Shown here: in pieces, positions 33,300 to 39,083 of the stretch
Layout: each line of letters opens with the position of its first letter
Position numbering within the stretch: position 1 is the stretch's first letter
NCBI GenBank assembly: GCA_025612375.1
Contig: JAAXKN010000038.1
Span: 1 to 39,083, forward strand
Direction: 5' to 3'
DNA: 39,083 nt
Source of the DNA: Ignavibacteria bacterium
Lineage (GTDB): Bacteria; Bacteroidota; Ignavibacteria; Ignavibacteriales; SURF-24
Notes under the pieces: generated by a model
The model's input: only the letters and a program-made list of their open reading frames with translations
Told to the model about the DNA's origin: nothing
Database searches by the model: none
Program-made: the position numbers and the translations under genes

Positions 33300-34145
33300 A
33301 TGATACACAGGGAATTTAACTGGATAACAGAAGACGGCGCTGCGATCTACGGACAGATGTGGCAGCCTGAGGATGAAATTAAAGGCGTGGTCTGCCTTAT
33401 TCACGGTCTGGGCGAGCACTGCAGCCGCTATAAAATACTCCCCCTTAAACTGACAGATGAAGGTTTTGCGCTCATTGCTTTCGACCAGTACGGTCATGGG
33501 CGCTCTGAGGGAAAAAGGGGTCATGCCCCGTCATATGAAGCGATGATGGAAAATATTTCGCGCCTGCTTGAACAGGCGGCGCTCCATTTCCCGGGTAAAG
33601 ACCTCTTCCTCTACGGCCACAGCATGGGAGGAAACCTTGTTATCAACTACGCACTTCGCTACAGGCCTGAGATTAAAGGCGTTATTGCCACGGGGCCCTG
33701 GCTTAAGCTTGCCAAACCTCCTAAACCGGCACTCGTTTCTATGGTTAAATGGCTGGATAAATACTGGCCGAGCCTTAGGTTATGGAACGGCATAAAGCCC
33801 AGGAAACTTTCCCATAAGGAAAACGCCTCCGGCGGGCAAAGGCAGAGGGACCCATATCTCCACCCCTGGATTTCCATTCACACTTTCTTAGGCGTCCATG
33901 AGGCCGGAGAGTATGCCTTAAAGCACGCCTCAGAGTTCAGCTACCCGTTACTGATACTACACGGCGGCGAGGACCATATTACCTCGGCAGAAAGCAGCCG
34001 TGAATTTGCCTCCAAAAATAAGGAGTACTGCACTCTTAAGATATTCCCCGGGCTTTACCACGAAATCCACAATGAGCCGCACAGCGAAGAGATCTTCCCG
34101 GCAATAGTGGACTGGCTACAAATAGGTATCCGCGAGCGCGGATAG
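33300..34145 (+). CDS. Monoacylglycerol lipase-like alpha/beta hydrolase
   Basis: The 281-residue product is a serine hydrolase of the Hydrolase_4 (S33) family. CLIHGLGEHCSRY at 32-44 forms the oxyanion-hole region, AFDQYGHGRSEG (60-71) is the family's D.xGhGxS motif, and YGHSMGGNL at 105-113 holds the nucleophile Ser108. Asp225 in HGGEDHIT and His254 in GLYHEIHNE (or His257) complete the triad. The cap region (135-200) is short. The probable reaction is hydrolysis of monoacylglycerols or lysophospholipids in the cytoplasm; no signal peptide is present. The last codons and stop lie in an ATCCGCGAGCGCGGAT palindrome belonging to the family B repeat just downstream. AGGA precedes the ATG. Confidence 0.9.
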   Translation: MIHREFNWITEDGAAIYGQMWQPEDEIKGVVCLIHGLGEHCSRYKILPLKLTDEGFALIAFDQYGHGRSEGKRGHAPSYEAMMENISRLLEQAALHFPGKDLFLYGHSMGGNLVINYALRYRPEIKGVIATGPWLKLAKPPKPALVSMVKWLDKYWPSLRLWNGIKPRKLSHKENASGGQRQRDPYLHPWISIHTFLGVHEAGEYALKHASEFSYPLLILHGGEDHITSAESSREFASKNKEYCTLKIFPGLYHEIHNEPHSEEIFPAIVDWLQIGIRERG

Positions 34146-34262
34146 AAAGGAAAAACCTGGTACTGCTTTAAAAATTGTCCTATCCGCATAGCGGATATAT
34201 ATTTGTAGAAAAATGTATCCAATACCAATTCAGAACCGCGTAGCGGTTCTATATTTGTAGGG
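34126..34262. repeat. Paired-hairpin repeat, family B, variant stems
   Basis: Hairpins ATCCGCATAGCGGAT (34182-34196) and AGAACCGCGTAGCGGTTCT (34232-34250) are separated by a linker containing TATATTTGTAGAAA, whose reverse complement matches the TTTCTACA linker of the 6.0- and 7.2-kb copies. ATATTTGTAGG follows the second hairpin again. A third ATCCGC...GCGGAT palindrome overlaps the lipase stop codon (34128-34143). The remaining bases up to 34407 show no gene. Confidence 0.75.
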
Positions 34263-34407
34263 GTCCATATTTGTACAATTATCCATCCTTTCCTTGTTAT
34301 TGGTCCTCTTATTCCTTAATTTAATTCTCGCACAATTGAACTTACTGAACCCTTTCGTTTTGAAATCTCGGTCTTAATCATATATCCTTCAAACTATCGG
34401 AGATAAA

Positions 34408-37221
34408 ATGAAACGAATTCTTTTATCCTTTTCAGCTTTTTTCTTTATCCTTTTCTTTAACCTGAATGCCCAGGAAGTTAGCCTGGATAGCAAACTGCCT
34501 GTTGACCCCGAAATTAAAACGGGTAAACTTTCAAACGGCATGACGTACTACATAAAAAAGAACCTTAAGCCCGAAAAAAGGGCCGAACTGCGCCTTGTAG
34601 TTAACGCCGGCGCGATTCAGGAAGACGACATACAAAACGGCCTGGCACACTTTTCTGAGCATATGGCCTTTAACGGCACGAAAAATTTCAAGAAGCAGGA
34701 AGTCATTAATTTCATGGAGTCTATAGGCATGCGCTTCGGCCCCGAGGTTAATGCCTACACCTCGTTCGACGAAACGGTCTATATGCTGCAGGTCCCAACA
34801 GACACGATGAAAATCCTTGAGAAGGGATTCCAGGTCCTGGAGGAATGGGCGCACAACGTGAGCTATGATAACGAGGAGATTGACAAGGAAAGAGGCGTTA
34901 TAATTGAAGAATGGCGCTTAGGGCGCGGCGCCGAGGCAAGAATGTGGGATAAACAGTCCACCATAATTTTCAAAGGCTCAAAATATGCCGTGCACAACGT
35001 GATTGGTCAAAAAGAAATACTGGAAAAGTTTGACTATGAGACTCTGAAAAAGTTCTATAGGGACTGGTACCGCCCCGACCTGATGGCGGTTGTTGCCGTG
35101 GGTGACTTTGATGTAAATACCATAGAACAAATAATTAAAAGCCGCTTCTCCGGCATTGAAGCTCCAAAAAATCCAAGGGAGCACACTTTAAGCCCTGTGC
35201 CCGACCATAAGGAGCCGTATTTTGCGATAGCCTCCGACAAGGAAGCCTCCAGTAGTTCTGTGTCAATTTACTACATGAGGCCGGTTGAGACTGATGTTAC
35301 AGTTAAAGACTACAGGCGTAGAATTGTTGAGAACCTTTATAACAGCATGTTCAATAAGCGCCTTTATGAGCTCTCAAAACAAGCCGATCCTCCCTTTATC
35401 AGTGCATACTCAGGAAAATATGATATCGTAAAAACAAAGAGCAGCTACATTCTTGGAGCCATGTTTAAAGATAACGGAGTAAACAAGGCTCTTGAAACAC
35501 TGCTCAGGGAAGCTAAAAGAGTGGACCAGTTCGGCTTTACGCAAAGTGAACTCGAGCGTCAGAAAAAAGAAACTCTGAGATGGATAGAGCAGGCATTTAA
35601 AGAAAAGGACAAGATGGAAAACGTCAGGTATGCCTCCGAATACGTCCAGAATTTCCTTATGAATGAACCTATCCCCGGCATAGCTTATGAATATGAGCTT
35701 TATAAGAAATTTGTTCCTGAGATTACTCTTGAGGAAATAAACAAGCTTGCCAGCGACTTCATACGCGACGAAAACCGCGTGGTTACGGTAAATATGCCTG
35801 AAAAAGAAGGCGTGGCAATCCCCAAGGAAGAAGAACTTGCAAAGATCTTTGAGGCCTCTTCGAAAGAGACTGTAACGGCCTACGTCGATAAGACGGTTTC
35901 GGATGACCTCCTGGATAAGGCTCCAACTCCGGGCAAAATAACATCGGAAAAAAAGCGTGATGATCTGGGTCTTACGGAACTTACACTTTCAAACGGCGTG
36001 AAGGTGGTCTTAAAGCCAACAGACTTCAAGAATGATGAAATCCTGTTTATGTCGTACTCCAGGGGTGGGAATTCACTTGCTCCGGACAGCGACTATGTAT
36101 CGGCTGCCCTTTCCTCGCCCATTATTACTGAGGGCGGAGTTGGAAAGTTCGACCAGATTCAGCTTCGGAAAGTTCTTTCAGGCAAGGTGGTAAGGGTAAA
36201 TCCTTCCATAGCCGATATACAGGAGGGAGTCTCGGGCTCCGGAAGCGCGGCTGATATGGAAACCATGTTTAAGCTCATTTATCTTTACGTAACTTCGCCC
36301 CGCATGGACTCGACGGCATTCCTATCCTTTAAGGGGAGAATGAAGGCCTACCTTGAGAACAGGAGCCTCGATCCTTACTCGGCTCTTCAGGATACCTTTA
36401 ACCTGACGCTCTGGAACTATCACTTCCGCTCTAATCCCTGGACGGTAAAAACCCTGGACAAGATAGACCTTAAGAAAGCATTTAATTTCTACAAGGACCG
36501 CTTCAGCGACGCGGGCGATTTTACATTCTTTTTCGTAGGCAATTTCGACGTTGAGAAGATAAAGCCGTTCCTTCAAACATATCTCGGCAGCCTCCCTTCA
36601 ACCGGAAGAAAAGAAAGCTGGAAGGATACCAAAATGGAGTACGCCAGGGGCGTTATAGAAAAGCAGATATATAAGGGAATTGAACCCAAAAGCCAGGTTG
36701 TTTTAAGCTTTAACGGGCCTTTGGAATGGACGCAGCAGAATATATACGACTTGGGAGCGATGGCCGACGTGCTGGATATTAAGCTCCGCGAGGTAATAAG
36801 GGAAGAAAAAGGAGGAACCTACGGCGTAAGCGTGAACCATGGAGTCAGCCATTACCCGAAGGAGGGCTACAGCCTTAATATTTCTTTCGGCTGCGACCCG
36901 AAGAAAGCCGCGGAGCTTACTAAGGCGGTCTTTATGCAGCTGGACAGCCTGAAGAATTTCGGCCCTGCCCAGACATACATACAGAAGGTAAAAGAGACGC
37001 ACATAAGATCGAGGGAGACCTCCTTAAAGAGGAACGAAGTGTGGCTTAACAGCCTCCTGGGCGCTTATTCCAACGATGAGGACCCGAAAGAGATCCTTGA
37101 TTACATCAAGCTCATTGAGAATATTTCGGCTAAGGAAGTCCAGACTGCGGCACAAAAGTACCTGGACGATAAAAACTACATTATTGTGGTGCTTTACCCC
37201 GAAGGCTTTAAGGGGAGCTAA
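34408..37221 (+). CDS. Exported M16 family zinc metalloprotease
   Basis: The 937-residue product has a signal peptide (SFSAFFFILFFNLNAQ). The first M16 domain (~30-260) carries the inverted zinc site HFSEH at 81-85 with Glu84 as base; Glu161 in DKERGVIIEEWR is the third ligand. The second half (~520-930) repeats the M16 fold without the metal site (DLGLTELTLSNGVKVVLKPT at the start, GGTYGVSVNHGVSH near 805). Together they form the clam-shell chamber of pitrilysin-like proteases. It resembles PqqL-type periplasmic or outer-membrane proteases of Bacteroidota, which degrade peptides. GGAGA precedes the ATG and a strong terminator follows. Confidence 0.93.
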   Translation: MKRILLSFSAFFFILFFNLNAQEVSLDSKLPVDPEIKTGKLSNGMTYYIKKNLKPEKRAELRLVVNAGAIQEDDIQNGLAHFSEHMAFNGTKNFKKQEVINFMESIGMRFGPEVNAYTSFDETVYMLQVPTDTMKILEKGFQVLEEWAHNVSYDNEEIDKERGVIIEEWRLGRGAEARMWDKQSTIIFKGSKYAVHNVIGQKEILEKFDYETLKKFYRDWYRPDLMAVVAVGDFDVNTIEQIIKSRFSGIEAPKNPREHTLSPVPDHKEPYFAIASDKEASSSSVSIYYMRPVETDVTVKDYRRRIVENLYNSMFNKRLYELSKQADPPFISAYSGKYDIVKTKSSYILGAMFKDNGVNKALETLLREAKRVDQFGFTQSELERQKKETLRWIEQAFKEKDKMENVRYASEYVQNFLMNEPIPGIAYEYELYKKFVPEITLEEINKLASDFIRDENRVVTVNMPEKEGVAIPKEEELAKIFEASSKETVTAYVDKTVSDDLLDKAPTPGKITSEKKRDDLGLTELTLSNGVKVVLKPTDFKNDEILFMSYSRGGNSLAPDSDYVSAALSSPIITEGGVGKFDQIQLRKVLSGKVVRVNPSIADIQEGVSGSGSAADMETMFKLIYLYVTSPRMDSTAFLSFKGRMKAYLENRSLDPYSALQDTFNLTLWNYHFRSNPWTVKTLDKIDLKKAFNFYKDRFSDAGDFTFFFVGNFDVEKIKPFLQTYLGSLPSTGRKESWKDTKMEYARGVIEKQIYKGIEPKSQVVLSFNGPLEWTQQNIYDLGAMADVLDIKLREVIREEKGGTYGVSVNHGVSHYPKEGYSLNISFGCDPKKAAELTKAVFMQLDSLKNFGPAQTYIQKVKETHIRSRETSLKRNEVWLNSLLGAYSNDEDPKEILDYIKLIENISAKEVQTAAQKYLDDKNYIIVVLYPEGFKGS

Positions 37222-37249
37222 AAAAAATCCTGTAAAATCCTGAAATATT

Positions 37250-37280
37250 AAAGGCGGAGACATTTTCTCCGCCTTTTGAG
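37250..37280 (+). terminator. Intrinsic terminator of the protease gene
   Basis: AAAGGCGGAGA, loop CATTT, TCTCCGCCTTT: an 11-bp perfect stem followed by TGAGTTTGT. It lies 28 bases past the stop. Confidence 0.8.
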
Positions 37281-37350
37281 TTTGTCCTCCAGGCTGTCCA
37301 GCCTTTCTAAGATCCTGCTCATGAACTCTTCTTCTATGTCCCTTAGGCTA

Positions 37351-37400
37351 CAACGAATAATTTGCCAATACCTCAGGGTTACATAATTTATTAGTCAACT
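37351..37400. repeat. Solitary insertion-sequence end
   Basis: This 50-bp block matches the right end of the 3-kb IS remnant (3499-3548) at about 44 of 50 positions, in the same orientation and with no gap. There is no transposase or second end nearby, so it is a relic or a recombination scar. The region 37222-37714 otherwise contains the terminator, an isolated TTGACA at about 37424 without a convincing -10, and the (CT)11 tract; no gene is seen. Confidence 0.65.
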
Positions 37401-37647
37401 CGACTTGCTATATTATTTCTTGACATAAAATATTATAAGTCTTAAGTTAACGCACAAGATTTATATGATACTTTCACCTGCTGCTTAAAAGAGTATATAA
37501 CTACAATTATGGAACTATGGTTTTAGGCAATTTACAGCAGGAATATTTATTCATAGCACTTAATTTTTATTTCCTTTCCGAAAAGTCTTATTTTTAGATA
37601 AATAGAACAGTCACATTCTGTTGATCCGGAATGATAAACGTTTCCGG

Positions 37648-37669
37648 CTCTCTCTCTCTCTCTCTCTCT
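37648..37669. repeat. (CT)11 dinucleotide tract
   Basis: Eleven uninterrupted CT units lie 45 bp upstream of the beta-propeller lipoprotein's likely ATG. An upstream in-frame ATG at 37631 would place the tract inside coding sequence. Short tandem repeats like this change length by slippage and can switch expression. Confidence 0.9.
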
Positions 37670-37714
37670 TTCAGCTTTAATAACAAATTGTTTTTGTCTT
37701 TACCAGAGGTAAAT

Positions 37715-38836
37715 ATGTTAGCATCATTTAAGCGCTACTCCATTCTTTTAACTCTTTGCAGTATGCTGATTATGTCTGCCATATCGTGCAAGAAATCCCC
37801 GGTTGCCCCGGTTGAAGCGGGAAGTGGGAATTATGATGTGTGTTATATAAAACTTGCAGGTCTTAATTGGGAGGTTTTCCTCAATTCTGCAGGAGGAACT
37901 AATTCTCTTAATATCTCAAAAGGTGAATACGAAGATTCATCGCCTTACTGGTCACCGGATGGAAGATACATCCTTTACAATCATCATTATTATACCAGCT
38001 CTTCCACAGGAGGAGTGACACTTTTGCTTTGCGACCTGGAAAAAGACAGCACCAGGAATCTTACTTCTGAGGTAAACTATTCGCCGAGTGCTCTTGGCTT
38101 CACTCCCGATGGTAAAAAGATCATCTATGGAGTCCATGTAATAGGTGAAAAAAACCGTATATATACCATGAACTTGGACGGGACACAGAAAAGAAAGCTC
38201 CTGGATTTTGATGCCGTTGTTTTCTTCTATCCAGACAGCTATACTTTTCTTTACTGGATGCCTGATGCCCCGACAGCGGAATATCATAAGATATATAAGA
38301 GCAATCTGGATGGGACCATGAATATTGAGGTCCTGGATCTGAAGGACTGGGGAGAAAATGCAGGGCTTTGCGATATATCTCCATCAAAGAATGAAGTGAT
38401 CTTCACGATATCCAATGAACCCCTAAACTGCGATTTCCTCCTAAGATATAACTTCAGTTCACATGAGTGTGATACACTCTACCGCTCAGAAACTAACTAT
38501 CAGATTCTTTCAGCACAGTATTCAAATGATTACTCGAAAATATGTTTTGAGGAAATAGGAAATAGCAGCTCGTCCAAAACCCGCCTCCGTTTAATAGAAG
38601 GAAGCTCAAATATGTTACTTGCTGAAATGAAATTTCCCGAGATGCTGAATCTTCAAGAAGGAGCATTTTCTCCCAACGGGAATAATATCCTTTTCCGGAA
38701 GTTTACAATTGTGACAGGCGGGGGAGTTATGCAGAAAAGCAAGCTCTATTCAATAAACGTTTCTACCAAAGAGATGCGATTCATTGAAGACGACGTAGAA
38801 CCGCGGATTCAATGGAATCCCAAATCAGAATATTGA
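37715..38836 (+). CDS. Lipoprotein with TolB/PD40-like beta-propeller
   Basis: The product is 373 residues from the ATG at 37715, which has AGAGG at good spacing and opens directly onto a lipoprotein signal ending SAISC (Cys25). Translation from 37631 would add 28 residues encoded by the CT tract and bury the signal peptide. The mature protein has WD40-like PD40 blades: SPYWSPDGRYILYN, ALGFTPDGKKIIYG, NRIYTMNLDGTQKRKLLDF, ISPSKNEVIFTIS and GAFSPNGNNILFRKF. Such propellers bind proteins or peptidoglycan-associated partners at the outer membrane (as TolB does). No enzymatic domain is attached. The neighbour downstream is another secreted-protein gene on the same strand. Confidence 0.85.
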   Translation: MLASFKRYSILLTLCSMLIMSAISCKKSPVAPVEAGSGNYDVCYIKLAGLNWEVFLNSAGGTNSLNISKGEYEDSSPYWSPDGRYILYNHHYYTSSSTGGVTLLLCDLEKDSTRNLTSEVNYSPSALGFTPDGKKIIYGVHVIGEKNRIYTMNLDGTQKRKLLDFDAVVFFYPDSYTFLYWMPDAPTAEYHKIYKSNLDGTMNIEVLDLKDWGENAGLCDISPSKNEVIFTISNEPLNCDFLLRYNFSSHECDTLYRSETNYQILSAQYSNDYSKICFEEIGNSSSSKTRLRLIEGSSNMLLAEMKFPEMLNLQEGAFSPNGNNILFRKFTIVTGGGVMQKSKLYSINVSTKEMRFIEDDVEPRIQWNPKSEY

Positions 38837-38913
38837 TTACGAAAAAAAGTAACTAGCGATATATGAACCTTAGGTCCTAATAAATCCATCATTACTAAAT
38901 ATCGGAGGATATA

Positions 38914-39051
38914 ATGCACAATCATCAAAAGTTCCTCTTAACTTTTTTACTTGTTGTATTTTTCAGTAGTTATTTATATTCGCAATCGGGTAAAATTTCG
39001 GAATCGGTCCCGGGAAAGCAAAAAGATCTATGCCCTCTGTGCCTATATTAG
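38914..39051 (+). CDS. Start of a secreted-protein gene, probably frameshifted
   Basis: GGAGG precedes the ATG at 38914, and the first 22 residues form a clear signal peptide (FLLTFLLVVFFSSYLYSQS). The frame ends after 45 codons at TAG 39049-39051. From about 38995 another frame stays open to the window end and reads ESKKIYALCAYISETKNNKK, which looks more protein-like than the last residues of the short frame. A single-base indel near 38995-39010 (real mutation or sequencing error) would join signal peptide and body. The gene is cut by the window edge, so its function cannot be judged. Confidence 0.55.
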   Translation: MHNHQKFLLTFLLVVFFSSYLYSQSGKISESVPGKQKDLCPLCLY

Positions 39052-39083
39052 TGAGACAAAAAATAATAAAAAAACAGTTAACT

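Noticed and set aside
37246-37400. Minus-strand coding remnant (IEEEFMSRILERLDSLEDKL)
   Set aside because: It looks like a coiled coil, but it lacks a start, has an in-frame stop at the IS end, and runs into the terminator hairpin of the protease gene. Too weak to call.

Overview
The window most likely comes from a member of the Ignavibacteria / Ignavibacteriales (Bacteroidota-Chlorobi side of the FCB group). The strongest sign is the secreted fibronectin-type protein at 13413-15230, which ends in a type IX secretion sorting domain with the motif QNYPNPFNPSTKI that is typical of that lineage. Many lipoproteins, large lamin-tail and FnIII exported proteins, an M16 zinc protease with a signal peptide and numerous intergenic palindromic repeats fit the same picture. 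No rRNA or tRNA gene and no CRISPR array was seen. The taxonomic call is inference from motifs, not from a search.

Layout. (1) 1-5.8 kb is visibly more AT-rich than the rest and looks like an acquired island: a lipoprotein gene, a DUF2971 gene followed by a PD-(D/E)XK nuclease-like gene (minus strand, 34 bp apart), an internally deleted insertion sequence with both inverted repeats still visible, a Schlafen AlbA_2 gene overlapping an unrecognised partner by 4 bp, and a pair of very small genes (one with two membrane helices) behind a perfect inverted repeat. This is the best place to look for an undescribed defence system. (2) 5.8-7.7 kb holds an exported SNase-fold protein that lacks its catalytic residues, fused to a membrane domain and framed by two copies of a ~115 bp repeat. 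(3) 7.7-10.6 kb is an orphan phage- or plasmid-like replication module: a winged-helix initiator-like protein, a DnaB-type helicase and a second winged-helix protein with a degenerate tail, followed by four 16-bp tandem repeats. No capsid, integrase or other phage genes accompany it. (4) 10.7-13.4 kb is a three-gene unit: an XRE regulator fused to pentapeptide repeats, an ABC ATPase and an ABC-2 permease of the drug-export type, with a plausible operator in front.

(5) 13.4-30.4 kb is housekeeping or accessory chromosome: a T9SS-secreted FnIII protein, a DUF4142 lipoprotein, a chemoreceptor, a sodium:solute symporter, an EFR1-type flavodoxin/ferredoxin membrane protein, a lipoprotein, an aromatic amino acid lyase (histidine ammonia-lyase family) with an Ala-Cys-Gly instead of Ala-Ser-Gly cofactor triad, an exported isoaspartyl peptidase/asparaginase, a 1281-residue protein with five lamin-tail domains, and an Lrp/AsnC regulator. 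The lyase, asparaginase, Lrp regulator and the succinate-semialdehyde-type aldehyde dehydrogenase next door suggest amino acid use, but they are separate transcription units and no complete pathway is encoded.

(6) 30.6-39.1 kb carries the aldehyde dehydrogenase with a small membrane protein, an SRPBCC protein, a monoacylglycerol-lipase-like hydrolase, the M16 protease, a solitary copy of the insertion-sequence end, a beta-propeller lipoprotein preceded by a (CT)11 tract, and a broken or cut-off secreted-protein gene at the right edge.

Intergenic DNA is unusually structured. At least three families of paired hairpins were found in which the linker is conserved but the stems differ from copy to copy, including one ~287 bp imperfect palindrome.
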